From Frigoriglobus tundricola (lineage in GTDB: Bacteria; Planctomycetota; Planctomycetia; Gemmatales; Gemmataceae): 64,000 bases of DNA. Below the pieces are notes generated by a model. It did not search any database and was not told where the DNA came from. It saw only the letters and a program-made list of their open reading frames with translations. The DNA is taken from the NCBI RefSeq assembly GCF_013128195.2, contig NZ_CP053452.2:8990001-9054000 (forward strand). The letters run 5' to 3'. The translations under genes and the position numbers were made by a program. Shown piece by piece: positions 28,436-39,048 of the stretch (positions are counted from its first letter, which is position 1; every line of letters begins with the position of its first letter).

Positions 28436-29653
28436 ATGAAAGCGGTGCGCGTTCTGACAGCGTGCGGACTGATAACCGGCCTCGGTATCGGCTTTGGTCG
28501 TGCCTACGAGCCGCCCCCCAAAGGTGACGGGCCCCTGCACCCGCCGTCGGTCCGCGGGCTGGCCTACTCGCCGGACGGCTCGATCCTGATCGCCGCTGTG
28601 GGCAATCAGAACGAGCCCGGAGAGGCGGTCGCCTGGGACGCCACGACCCGCAAGCGCCTCTGGGTGCGGCGCGGGCCGAAAGGGTTCTCGTCGGTGTCGT
28701 TCGCGCCCGATGGCAAGTCGGTCGCAATGGCCCACGGAACCTCGAGCGCGTTGCGTCTCGACCCGCTCACGGGCGAGAAGTTGACTGAGATCGGGCCGCA
28801 CCCGAAAACGGTCCGCGCCTGTGTTCACCTGCCCGGCACGGGTCTACTCGCCACCGGCAGCGACGGCACAATTCGACTGTGGGATGTGAAGACCGGGAAA
28901 ACTACAAATGAGTTGAAGGGCGGGCACCCGGCGGAGGTCACTTCACTCGTCGCCTCGCCGAACGGCAAGTGGCTCATTTCAACCGGTCCGGACGGAACCC
29001 GGGGCTGGGACGTGGCCGCAGGGACCGAACTCAAGGAGGCGTTCAATCAGGACCGGGGGACCGCCTGGTACGGGGTCACGTTCGTTGCCCCGGATCGCAT
29101 CCTGTTCGGGGACAACTCGGCCACGCAGCGCATAATCGAACTCCCCTCCGGAAAGGAACTCCTCCGTTACAAGGGCTTCGGCGGCGGGATCGCGTACTCG
29201 TCGGGAGCGGGGGTGGCCGCGTTTCACTGGCACAGCCCCGACATCCGCATCATGGATTTGGCACTCCGCGCGCCGACCGCCACGGAACAGGCTCGTATCG
29301 AGAAGCTCCTGAAGGAGTTCGACGACGACTCGTACGTGGTTCGGGTGGCCGCCTCGAAGGCGATGCGGGAAGTCGGTTCTGTCGCCGAGCCGGCGCTGAG
29401 GAGTGCGATGGCGGGCGGGCCGAGCGCCGAGGTGCGGATGCGCGCCCGGGAGTCGCGTAAGGCGATTCTGGAGGAACCGCTCCGCACGCTCAAGGGACAC
29501 ACCGGAGAGGCCGGGCCGATGGCATTCTCACCCGACGGCAAGGTGCTCGCGACCGGAGCCGACGACGGGACCGTGCGCCTGTGGGACCCGCCCTCGGCTA
29601 GGGAACTGGCCCGCCTTATCGTTCCCGATCCTCATCGGAGTGATGATCCCTGA
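28436..29653 (+). CDS. Exported WD40 repeat protein with HEAT-like insert
   Basis: This 405-residue protein starts at ATG after GGGAGCGG. It has an N-terminal hydrophobic signal (VLTACGLITGLGIGFGRAY), then WD40-type blades (VRGLAYSPDGSILIAAV, GTIRLWDVKTGK, VTSLVASPNGKWLISTGPD). A helical HEAT-like segment of about 60 residues near 283-345 (IEKLLKEFDDDSYVVRVAAS) interrupts the propeller, and a final blade follows (GPMAFSPDGKVLATGADDG). It is the last gene of the sigma-WD40 operon and probably an extracytoplasmic partner of the sigma's own propeller. The function is unknown. Confidence 0.85.
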   Translation: MKAVRVLTACGLITGLGIGFGRAYEPPPKGDGPLHPPSVRGLAYSPDGSILIAAVGNQNEPGEAVAWDATTRKRLWVRRGPKGFSSVSFAPDGKSVAMAHGTSSALRLDPLTGEKLTEIGPHPKTVRACVHLPGTGLLATGSDGTIRLWDVKTGKTTNELKGGHPAEVTSLVASPNGKWLISTGPDGTRGWDVAAGTELKEAFNQDRGTAWYGVTFVAPDRILFGDNSATQRIIELPSGKELLRYKGFGGGIAYSSGAGVAAFHWHSPDIRIMDLALRAPTATEQARIEKLLKEFDDDSYVVRVAASKAMREVGSVAEPALRSAMAGGPSAEVRMRARESRKAILEEPLRTLKGHTGEAGPMAFSPDGKVLATGADDGTVRLWDPPSARELARLIVPDPHRSDDP

Positions 29654-29700
29654 GAAGCTGTGGCGTACCGAGCACATCAGAAGCGGAGCGAGTTCGGGAC

Positions 29701-29803
29701 CGTAGTCATCACGCTCCGCGTGATGTCCCCAACCCGATGCGGCTAAGACGGGAGCGACAGACCTCCGCCCACAGGAGTCATCACGCGGAGCGTGATGACT
29801 ACG
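29701..29803. repeat. Perfect 25-bp inverted repeat, each arm itself palindromic
   Basis: CGTAGTCATCACGCTCCGCG (29701-29725) is an exact reverse complement of 29779-29803, with a 53-base loop. Each arm contains CATCACGC-TCC-GCGTGATG. It lies between the convergent WD40 and kdpC genes and may end transcripts from both sides. The nested palindrome suggests a REP-like dispersed element. Confidence 0.85.
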
Positions 29804-29925
29804 ATGGAAGTCCTTCACACCCGCTGTTCCCGCCACCGCTTCTGAGTGAAATCGGCTGTGTCACTCCATGTCGCCCCTGCATAACCCCAGGCACCGCACG
29901 CGAGCGAGTGCCGGGGCGCGTCACC

Positions 29926-31005
29926 TCAACGACCGGCCGGCAGCGGGAACTGCTTGTCCAGCTCCGCGTTCAACTCCAGCACGTTGACGAGCAGCTCACC
30001 GATCAGGCCCGAAAGGGGCGAGAACGACTTGGCACGCGCCAGCTCGGCGATCCCCTGCTTCACGCGCTCGACGTCTGCGGGCGAAGCGGTCCGCTTCTGC
30101 GCGACGCGGTCGATCTGGTACACGCTCAGCGCGTTGCGAAGCGTGATGTGGGGGTCCAGCCCGGAGCCCGAGGCGGTCACCATGTCCACAGGAACAGGTT
30201 CCAGATCCGCGACCCGGTCCTTGTTCGCCGGGTCACTCAGCCACAGGTCGAAGAAGTTAGCATGGATGCCGGCGTCGGACGCCACTGGCTCGATGCGCTT
30301 CTCGGTCTTCCCCTCGGGCTGGTTCCCCCCCGGCCACTTCGCCGGATAGACTTTCGCAAAGCTCGCGAAGAAGAGCGCGACCAGGTCCTCGGGCTTCGGC
30401 TCGTCCGTCTTGTCGGGATTCGCCTTCTGCCACTCCTCCTTGACTTCGGGGTGCGCCTTGACCCACTCGGTGACGTAATCGCCTTGCAACCCGTACTTCT
30501 CCGGAGCGGTATCGGTCGCGGCGGCGTAATCGGTTTTCACCCAGTTCGCCGGGCCAACGGTCGCGTCCGCCGCCCACGTGGCGACCCGGTCCGGGACCGC
30601 CGCGAACCACGCTTCGATGTCCTGTTGCGGGGTGCGCGGGTCCGGTCCCGTACCCGCCGACCGGCTCCCCTTCTTGTACCGGATGATCGGCCCGAGCTGC
30701 TGGGACACGCGGTCGCGGAGCTTCGGGTTGTTCGCGCCCCAGTTGCTCCCACTGGAGGCGGTGGCGTTATACGACGCGGCCGAGGGACGGGGCCAGAAGT
30801 ACTCGTCGCTCGTGAACGGCTGGGCGATCAGGCGCGACCCCCGGGCGTCGGCCGTCGCGCTCTCACCCTTCTCGTTCACGAGGCTGCCGCCCGCGGCGGA
30901 CGGGAACACGAGACCGACCGCGAACAGCGCGAGCGGGTACAGGGCGCAGCAGATCACGACCGTCGATCCGATTAGCACGGCGTTAGCGCGAATGTGATTG
31001 CTCAT
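29926..31005 (-). CDS. kdpC: Potassium-transporting ATPase subunit C, enlarged
   Basis: KdpC is a single-span subunit that helps assemble the KdpFABC pump. Residues 1-110 match the family: one N-terminal membrane helix (IGSTVVICCALYPLALFAVGL), GSRLIAQPFTSDEYFWPRPS, and SYNATASSGSNWGANNPKLRD. The C-terminal part also matches (PVDMVTASGSGLDPHITLRNA to LNAELD). Between them lies an insert of about 150 residues (from roughly 115 to 265), making 359 residues against the usual ~190. The insert is charged, with WVKAHPEVKEEWQKANPDK and DPANKDRVADLEP-like segments. It is last in the kdp operon, 203 bases after kdpB with a hairpin between. Confidence 0.95.
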   Translation of the reverse strand: MSNHIRANAVLIGSTVVICCALYPLALFAVGLVFPSAAGGSLVNEKGESATADARGSRLIAQPFTSDEYFWPRPSAASYNATASSGSNWGANNPKLRDRVSQQLGPIIRYKKGSRSAGTGPDPRTPQQDIEAWFAAVPDRVATWAADATVGPANWVKTDYAAATDTAPEKYGLQGDYVTEWVKAHPEVKEEWQKANPDKTDEPKPEDLVALFFASFAKVYPAKWPGGNQPEGKTEKRIEPVASDAGIHANFFDLWLSDPANKDRVADLEPVPVDMVTASGSGLDPHITLRNALSVYQIDRVAQKRTASPADVERVKQGIAELARAKSFSPLSGLIGELLVNVLELNAELDKQFPLPAGR

Positions 31006-31185
31006 GAAATAGTATCCTGATTCTGATTGATTATACTGACAGTTTCACTCTGTGGCGAAACACGGGGCGCCCACTCGGGTGGGTCGCGGTTTCCAACAGC
31101 GACGGCGGCGGCGCGCAGGAACCTCCACCAGAACCGGATCGCACCACCCGGGGTGCGACCCCGACCGTCGGAGACAGTCGGCCAC

Positions 31186-31206
31186 CCGAAAGGAACCACC
31201 TTTCGG
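31186..31206 (-). terminator. Hairpin between kdpB and kdpC
   Basis: CCGAAAGG pairs exactly with CCTTTCGG around AACCA, directly after the kdpB stop. There is no T-run. It could lower kdpC expression relative to kdpAB or stabilise the upstream message. Confidence 0.4.
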
Positions 31207-31208
31207 TA

Positions 31209-33419
<2,211 letters not shown>

Positions 33420-33521
33420 ATGGATTCCAGGTGATTGAGAGTTCAAAACGGAGGGGACAGAACGGCGCCGATCGGGCCGGCGCCCCGCGTTCCGCACCCC
33501 CCGTTCGGCGTTCCATGGTGA

Positions 33522-35360
33522 CTAACGACCGAACGGCATCGGCCCCAAGTGTTCGGCGACCGGCCCGAGGGCCAGCGCGGGGAGGAACAGGAGCGAGCCG
33601 ACCAGCAGTACCGTACCGAGCAGCACGAAGCCGAAGGTGATCGTGTCGGTGCGGAGCGTGCCGCTCGTGAACGGCACCCGCTTCTTCGCCGCCAGACTGC
33701 CCGCGAGGGCGAGCGGGGCGATGATCGGCACGAACCGGCCGAGCAGCATGACCAGCCCGGTCGCGATGTCCCAGTGCGCGGCGAACGGCGCCGGGGCGCT
33801 GAGGTTCTTCTTCGCGTCGTTGAACCCGTGCGTGTCGCCCAGGCCCTCGAACCCGGACCCGTTGTTCGCGCTGGCGGAGCTGAACTCGTACAGGATCTCA
33901 CTGTACCCGTGCGCGCCCGGGTTGTTGGTGGCCTGCTTGCCCCAATCGAGGGCGGCGAACAGCCCGGTCGGCCCCAGGATCAACAGCGGGTGGATCAGCA
34001 GCGCGAGCATCGCCAGCTTCATCTCCCGCGCCTCGACCTTCTTGCCCAGGTACTCGGGCGTCCGGCCGACCATGAGGCCGGACAGGAACACGGCGGTCAC
34101 GAGGTACACCAGCATGTTGATGAGCCCGACCCCCTTCCCGCCGAACACGCAGTTCAGTTGCATCCCGACCAGCGGGGTCAGTCCGGCGAGCGGGTTCAGC
34201 GAGTCGTGCATACAGTTCACCGACCCGCACGTGACGGCGGTGGTGACGGCCGCGAACGTTGGCCCGGCCGACGGGCCGTAGCGGAGCTCCTTCCCTTCCG
34301 TGTTCCCGAGCCCCGTCGAGTCCACCGGGAGCGCGACGAGCGGCGCGATCACCTTCTCCGGTGCCCCGGGGACCGTCACTTTCGTTTCCGGGTGGGCGCC
34401 GAACGCGGGGTTCGGTTTGCCCGTATCGTGGTGAACCGCCCACACGATCATGGCGAGGAACATCGACATCATGACCGTGTAAATCACGGCCGCGTGCCGC
34501 GGCTGGTTGAGCATCCGGCCGAACATGACGACCAGCGAGAACGGGAAGATCAGGATGCTGACGCACTCGAGGACGTTGGTCCACGCGGTCGGGTTCTCGA
34601 ACGGGTGGGCCGAGTTGGCGCCGAAGAACCCGCCGCCGTTCGTCCCGAGGTGTTTGATCGGGAGGACCGCGGCGACCGGGCCGCGGGCGATCACCTGCGG
34701 CTTCGGCACCTCCTTGCCGTCAACGGTGTCCGTGCCCATCGCGCCGACCTGAACCGTCCGGACCTCCGCCGCCGGCTCGAGGGTCATCGGCACGCCGGCC
34801 GCCAACAGGAGAACGCCGGTCAGGAGCGAGAACGGAACGAAGACGTAGACCACCACGCGCCACATGTCGAGGTAGAAGTTCCCCATGTCGGGGTCGCCGC
34901 GCAGCCCGCGGATGACGGCCGCGAGGGCGCTGAACCCGACCGCGGCCGAGGCGAACATGTTCCACAGGACGAACACCAGTTGCGAGAAGTACGACAGGTG
35001 CTGCTCGCCCGAGTAGTGCTGGAGGTTGGTGTTGGTCAGGAACGAGGTGACCGTGTTGAAGATCGTGGTCGGGGACAGCATCCCCTTCCCATCGGGAAAC
35101 GCCGCGTCCCTCTGGTTGAGCGGCAGCACCGGCTGGAGCGCCAGCACCAGGTAGCCGAACACGAACATGAGCGTGTTGAACAGCAGCAGGCTGAACGCGT
35201 ACTCCTTCCAGTTCTGGGGGCCGGTGTTCAACAGGCGCTCGATCCGGGCCGCCCCGGGCGGCGGGGTGTACTTCCCGTCCAGGACCCGGGCGAGGAAGCG
35301 GCCCATCGGAACGGAGAGCGCGACGGTGGTCGCGACGATGAGTAACGGCAGCAGCCACAT
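33522..35360 (-). CDS. kdpA: Potassium-transporting ATPase subunit A
   Basis: This 612-residue channel-like subunit binds and transfers K+. It has multiple membrane helices and the family's selectivity-loop signatures: SFLTNTNLQHYSGEQ, LGTNGGGFFGANSAHPFENP, VNCMHDSLNPLAGLTPL and ASANNGSGFEGL. The N-terminus (LPLLIVATTVALSVPMGRF) is a normal KdpA start. No Shine-Dalgarno is apparent before the ATG, which is unusual in this operon. It lies between kdpF and kdpB. Confidence 0.97.
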   Translation of the reverse strand: MWLLPLLIVATTVALSVPMGRFLARVLDGKYTPPPGAARIERLLNTGPQNWKEYAFSLLLFNTLMFVFGYLVLALQPVLPLNQRDAAFPDGKGMLSPTTIFNTVTSFLTNTNLQHYSGEQHLSYFSQLVFVLWNMFASAAVGFSALAAVIRGLRGDPDMGNFYLDMWRVVVYVFVPFSLLTGVLLLAAGVPMTLEPAAEVRTVQVGAMGTDTVDGKEVPKPQVIARGPVAAVLPIKHLGTNGGGFFGANSAHPFENPTAWTNVLECVSILIFPFSLVVMFGRMLNQPRHAAVIYTVMMSMFLAMIVWAVHHDTGKPNPAFGAHPETKVTVPGAPEKVIAPLVALPVDSTGLGNTEGKELRYGPSAGPTFAAVTTAVTCGSVNCMHDSLNPLAGLTPLVGMQLNCVFGGKGVGLINMLVYLVTAVFLSGLMVGRTPEYLGKKVEAREMKLAMLALLIHPLLILGPTGLFAALDWGKQATNNPGAHGYSEILYEFSSASANNGSGFEGLGDTHGFNDAKKNLSAPAPFAAHWDIATGLVMLLGRFVPIIAPLALAGSLAAKKRVPFTSGTLRTDTITFGFVLLGTVLLVGSLLFLPALALGPVAEHLGPMPFGR

Positions 35361-35461
35361 GGGAGGAACTCAACATTCAGAGTGAAAGATGCGTACCCCA
35401 AATCGGAGCACCGGCGGCCGGTTCGTCCGGACCGCGCGCCCGGCGCCCCGCGGCCCGTGCC

Positions 35462-35542
35462 TCAGAACTTCTCCGGGCGCAACAGTGCGGCCAGGAGGTA
35501 CGCGAACAGGAACAGTGTCACGGTGACGGTGAGCCAGATCAT
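35462..35542 (-). CDS. kdpF: Potassium-transporting ATPase subunit F (26 residues)
   Basis: This is a 26-residue single-helix peptide, beginning MIWLTVTVTLFLFAYLL and ending LLRPEKF. That is the KdpF pattern (hydrophobic helix, then RPEKF-like end). KdpF packs against KdpA and stabilises the pump. It starts 9 bases after the stop of the upstream small membrane peptide, with AAAGG in the overlap region, and precedes kdpA by about 100 bases. Confidence 0.9.
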   Translation of the reverse strand: MIWLTVTVTLFLFAYLLAALLRPEKF

Positions 35543-35551
35543 GGTTGGGTC

Positions 35552-35647
35552 TCACACCTTTTCGCAGACTTTTAGAAAAATAAACATCAGTGCCATCGTC
35601 AGTAACCCGAGTCCGACGGTCGCGGGTATCCAAACGGTCAGGTCCAT
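35552..35647 (-). CDS. 31-residue single-span membrane peptide heading the kdp operon
   Basis: This peptide has one membrane helix (VWIPATVGLGLLTMALMFIF) and the end KVCEKV. Its ATG at 35647 has a strong GGAGGAGAGG. It is the first gene behind the sigma-54 promoter at 35691-35705 and directly precedes kdpF. I do not know a name for it; the position suggests an accessory subunit or regulator of the pump. A frame extends upstream of 35647 but lacks coding character. Confidence 0.65.
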   Translation of the reverse strand: MDLTVWIPATVGLGLLTMALMFIFLKVCEKV

Positions 35648-35690
35648 GGCCCTCTCCTCCCGGCTCTTTGGTTCGCGATGTGCGTATATT

Positions 35691-35705
35691 GCAATGGTGG
35701 TGCCA
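35691..35705 (-). promoter_or_regulatory. Sigma-54 (-24/-12) promoter of the kdp operon
   Basis: On the minus strand the bases read TGGCACC-ACCA-TTGC, against the sigma-54 consensus TGGCAC(G)-N4-TTGC. The GG and GC are separated by exactly 10 bases. The start point would be near 35679, about 32 bases before the first start codon of the operon. An NtrC-type activator is encoded divergently next door. Confidence 0.8.
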
Positions 35706-35717
35706 ACACGATTTGCG

Positions 35718-35815
35718 GTGCGAAACGCAGGAAAAGCGTCGCAATCGGGCAGTGAGCCCGAACGGGACCGGGCCGGCGTCGTGCAAAAGCCCGCAAGGAC
35801 CGTGCAAAACGCACG
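35718..35815. promoter_or_regulatory. Candidate activator sites upstream of the sigma-54 promoter
   Basis: Three related motifs occur: GTGCGAAACGCA at 35718-35729, CGTGCAAAA at 35780, and CGTGCAAAACGCACG (perfect 5-base arms) at 35801-35815. The last two start 21 bases apart, two helical turns. Distance from the promoter, about 75-110 bases for the pair, suits enhancer-bound sigma-54 activators. They also lie just upstream of the activator gene, allowing autoregulation. Confidence 0.5.
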
Positions 35816-35854
35816 CAGCAATCACGCCAACGTAGACCCGAAAGAGGGGACGGC

Positions 35855-37159
35855 ATGAAGATTCTTGTCGTCGATGACGAGTCCGCGCTCCGCCGGACGA
35901 TCCGGACCGCGCTGGAAAGCGCGGGGCACCGGGTGTCCGAGGCCGCGAACCAGACCCAGGCGACGCAGCAGGTCGAACTCGCCAAGCCGGACCTCGTGCT
36001 CCTCGACCTGCGCCTCGGCCGCGAGTCCGGGTTGGACGTGTTAGACGTGCTCCACAAGGTGTCGCCGGGTCTGGGTGTGATCGTCATCACCGCCCACGCG
36101 AGCATCGACACGGCCGTGGAAGCCATGCGGCGCGGCGCGCTCGATTACCTGCCCAAACCGTTCACCCCGAAACAGCTCACCGATCTGATCGTGCGGTGGG
36201 GCGGGCGGACCGCGGCCGAGGGTGACGGGGAAGCGGTTGTCCTCGACAGCACCGAGCCGGCCATGCGGCAGGCGCTGGAAACGGTCTTCACGGTCGCGAC
36301 CAGCGACGCCACCGTTCTGCTCCGCGGCGAGAGCGGCACCGGCAAGGGCGTGCTGGCGCGCGCCGTCCACGCCCGCAGCCGCCGGGCGGCCGGGCCGTTC
36401 GTGACGGTCCACTGCCCGAGCCTCTCTTCCGAGCTGTTGGAAAGCGAACTCTTCGGTCACTCCAGGGGCGCGTTCACCGGCGCGGTCCGCACAACGGAGG
36501 GGAAGGTGGCCGCGGCCGCCGGGGGGACCCTCTTTCTCGACGAAGTGGGCGACCTCCCCCTTCCCCTTCAACCCAAGTTGCTCCGGCTCGTTCAGGACCG
36601 CGCGTACGAGCGCGTCGGGGAGACCACCCCGCGCACGGCCGACGTGCGGATCGTCGCGGCGACGAACCGGAACCTCGAACAGGAGGTCGCGACGGGTCGG
36701 TTCCGCGAAGACCTGTTCTACCGGCTGAACGTGATCGAGGTCACCGTTCCCCCGCTCCGGGACCGGCGGGCCGACCTGCTGCCGCTGGCGGACCACCTGC
36801 TGGCCCAGTTCGCCGGCCGGGCGTACAAACCGGTGACCGGGTTCACACCGGCCGCCCGCGAGGCCCTGCTCCGGCACCGCTGGCCGGGGAACGTCCGCGA
36901 ACTGCGGAACGCGATCGAACGCGCCGTCCTGCTCTGCCGCGAGTCCGTCATCGACGTCAAGGACCTCCCGACCCCCGTCACGACCGCTCCGCCGGTGGCG
37001 TCCCAGGTGGCGATCGGCGAGGAGGTGCCCATTGGCGCGGTCGAGATCGAACACATCCGCCGGGTGCTGGCCGCGAGCCCGACCCTGGAAGACGCGGCCC
37101 GCACCCTCGGAATCGACCCGAGTACCCTGTACCGTAAACGCAAACGGTACGGTCTGTAA
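35855..37159 (+). CDS. Sigma-54-dependent response regulator (NtrC type)
   Basis: This 434-residue protein has a receiver domain at 1-115, with VVDDES acidic pair, phospho-Asp in LVLLDLRLG near residue 52, and Lys in LPKPF. An AAA+ domain follows with Walker [14 protein letters not shown] near 158-170 and the sigma-54 contact loop SRGAFTGAV. Walker [13 protein letters not shown], the NRNLEQ sensor and a Fis-type helix-turn-helix at the end ([21 protein letters not shown]) complete it. It lies divergent to kdp and 14 bases before the histidine kinase. Known Kdp systems use KdpE, an OmpR-type regulator; here an NtrC-type protein occupies that position and a matching promoter precedes kdp. Confidence 0.93.
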   Translation: MKILVVDDESALRRTIRTALESAGHRVSEAANQTQATQQVELAKPDLVLLDLRLGRESGLDVLDVLHKVSPGLGVIVITAHASIDTAVEAMRRGALDYLPKPFTPKQLTDLIVRWGGRTAAEGDGEAVVLDSTEPAMRQALETVFTVATSDATVLLRGESGTGKGVLARAVHARSRRAAGPFVTVHCPSLSSELLESELFGHSRGAFTGAVRTTEGKVAAAAGGTLFLDEVGDLPLPLQPKLLRLVQDRAYERVGETTPRTADVRIVAATNRNLEQEVATGRFREDLFYRLNVIEVTVPPLRDRRADLLPLADHLLAQFAGRAYKPVTGFTPAAREALLRHRWPGNVRELRNAIERAVLLCRESVIDVKDLPTPVTTAPPVASQVAIGEEVPIGAVEIEHIRRVLAASPTLEDAARTLGIDPSTLYRKRKRYGL

Positions 37160-37173
37160 CAGAGACCTCGATC

Positions 37174-39048
37174 ATGTCGTTGCGCTATCGCCTGTGGCTC
37201 TCGTTCGCCCCGCTCGTTCTGTTGCTGACCGCGCTCGGTGGCGGGTTCATCTATTCCCTGGGGGTCGTCGGGAACCGGATCGAGGCCATCCTCCGCGAGA
37301 ACTACCGGAGCGTGGACGCCATGACCGGGCTGAACGAGGCGGCCGAGCGGATCGACTCCTCGTTCCAGTACGCCCTCGCCGGGCGCCCCGGCGCCAGAGC
37401 ACAATACGACGAGAACTGGGTCGCGTTTCGGAACCACTACGAGATCGAGCGGAACAACATCACCGAGCCCGGCGAACAGGAGATGGTGGACCGGCTGACC
37501 GTGTTGGCCGAGCGGTACCGCGCCCTCGGGGACCGGTTTTTCGGCCCGGCCCGCGCCCCCGCCGACCGCACCGCCGACTACTTCCTGCCGGACGGCCACC
37601 CGGGACCGCTGCTCGTCACGTTCCGCCAGATCAAGCAGGTCACGGGCGACATCCGCCGGCTGAACCAGGACAGCATGGAGGCGGCGAGCCACCACGCCCG
37701 TGAGGCGGCCGGGGTCGCCCGCTGGTGGACGTCTCTGGGCCTGCTCGCGGCCCTCGGGGCCACCGCCCTGCTCGCCTGGCGGACGGGGCGCGTGATCCTC
37801 CGCCCGGTCGAAGACCTGACCCGGTCGGCGCGGGCCGTCGGGGACGGTCGGTTCGACCAAATGGTGACCGCGCACACACAGGACGAGATCGGTGAACTGG
37901 TTTCCGCGTTCAACCGGATGACCGCGCAGCTCCGGGACCTGAGACAGTCCCACGCGGCGCGCCTGCTCCGCGCCCAACAGGCCAGTCAGGCGGCCATTGA
38001 TGCGTTCCCCGATGCGGTCCTGGTCGTGGACCGCGACGGGCGCGTCGAGATGGCTAACCCGGCCGCCCGCCGCGTCCTCGGCGTCGTCCCGGACGGCGAC
38101 CGAACGGGTCCGGCCTGGCAGCCCCCGGACAAGCTCCGCGGCCCACTGCGGGACGCCCTCCAGTCGCAGCAGGCGTTCCTCACCCAGTCGTTCGACCAGG
38201 CGGTGACCTACCGGACCGGGGACGAGGAGCGCACGTACATTCCCCAGGTGCTCCCGGTCCGCGACCCCTACGGCGGGACGCTCGGCGCCGCGGTGGTGCT
38301 GAACGACGTGACCCGGTTCCGGCTGCTGGACGAGTTCAAGAGCGACCTCGTGGCCACCGCGGGTCACGAGTTGAAGACGCCGCTCGCCGGGCTGCGGCTC
38401 GCGGTCCACCTGCTCCTCGAGGAGACCGTCGGCCCGCTCACCAACAAGCAGACCGAGTTACTGATCGACGCCCGCGACAACACCGAACGGCTGGTGCGGA
38501 TCGTTGATCACCTGCTCGCTCTGGCCCGCTTGGAGCACGGGCGCGACCAGCTCGCGGTCCGCCCGGAGGACGCGGGGCAGCTCTTGCGCGACGCCGCCGA
38601 CCGCGTGCAATCGGTCCTGACGGGCCGGCGGGTGGTGATCGACGTCCCGCCCGACCCGCTCCCCGCGGTCGCCGCCGATTCGCAACGTTTGGGGCAGGTG
38701 CTGGACAACCTGCTCGTCAACGCCGCGACCTACACCGACCCCGGCGGGCAGATCACCCTGTCCGCGCGGGCGGCGCCGAACGGCCGGCTCGAACTCGACG
38801 TGCGCGACAGCGGGGTGGGCATCCCGCCCCAGTACCTGCCCCACGTGTTCGACAAGTTTTTCCGCATCCCGGGACAGACGCGGGGCCAGGGCACGGGGCT
38901 GGGGCTGGCGATCGTCCGGGAGATCGTCACCGCCCACGGCGGCGACGTCGCGTGTGAGAGCGAGCCGGGCAAGGGCACCGTGTTCCGGTTGTCCCTGCCG
39001 GTGTGGGCCGGGACGAAAACGGAACCGCCCACGGGAGGCACGTCGTGA
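37174..39048 (+). CDS. Membrane sensor histidine kinase
   Basis: This is a 624-residue protein. Transmembrane helices lie near 9-31 and 188-207, enclosing a helical extracytoplasmic region of about 155 residues. HAMP follows (208-262, RPVEDLTRSARAVGDGRFD), then a PAS-type domain (about 273-380, AFPDAVLVVDRDGRVEMANPA). HisKA follows with phospho-acceptor His398 in ATAGHELKTPLAGL. The HATPase domain has NLLVNAATY, DVRDSGVGIPPQYLP and GQGTGLGLAIVREI. It presumably phosphorylates the upstream regulator. Its stop overlaps the GTG of the KdpD-like gene (GTGA), so the three genes form one operon. Confidence 0.93.
   Translation: MSLRYRLWLSFAPLVLLLTALGGGFIYSLGVVGNRIEAILRENYRSVDAMTGLNEAAERIDSSFQYALAGRPGARAQYDENWVAFRNHYEIERNNITEPGEQEMVDRLTVLAERYRALGDRFFGPARAPADRTADYFLPDGHPGPLLVTFRQIKQVTGDIRRLNQDSMEAASHHAREAAGVARWWTSLGLLAALGATALLAWRTGRVILRPVEDLTRSARAVGDGRFDQMVTAHTQDEIGELVSAFNRMTAQLRDLRQSHAARLLRAQQASQAAIDAFPDAVLVVDRDGRVEMANPAARRVLGVVPDGDRTGPAWQPPDKLRGPLRDALQSQQAFLTQSFDQAVTYRTGDEERTYIPQVLPVRDPYGGTLGAAVVLNDVTRFRLLDEFKSDLVATAGHELKTPLAGLRLAVHLLLEETVGPLTNKQTELLIDARDNTERLVRIVDHLLALARLEHGRDQLAVRPEDAGQLLRDAADRVQSVLTGRRVVIDVPPDPLPAVAADSQRLGQVLDNLLVNAATYTDPGGQITLSARAAPNGRLELDVRDSGVGIPPQYLPHVFDKFFRIPGQTRGQGTGLGLAIVREIVTAHGGDVACESEPGKGTVFRLSLPVWAGTKTEPPTGGTS

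Noticed and set aside
33549-35345. Long open frame of 598 codons opposite kdpA
   Set aside because: Shadow of kdpA; low-complexity charged translation and no start signal.
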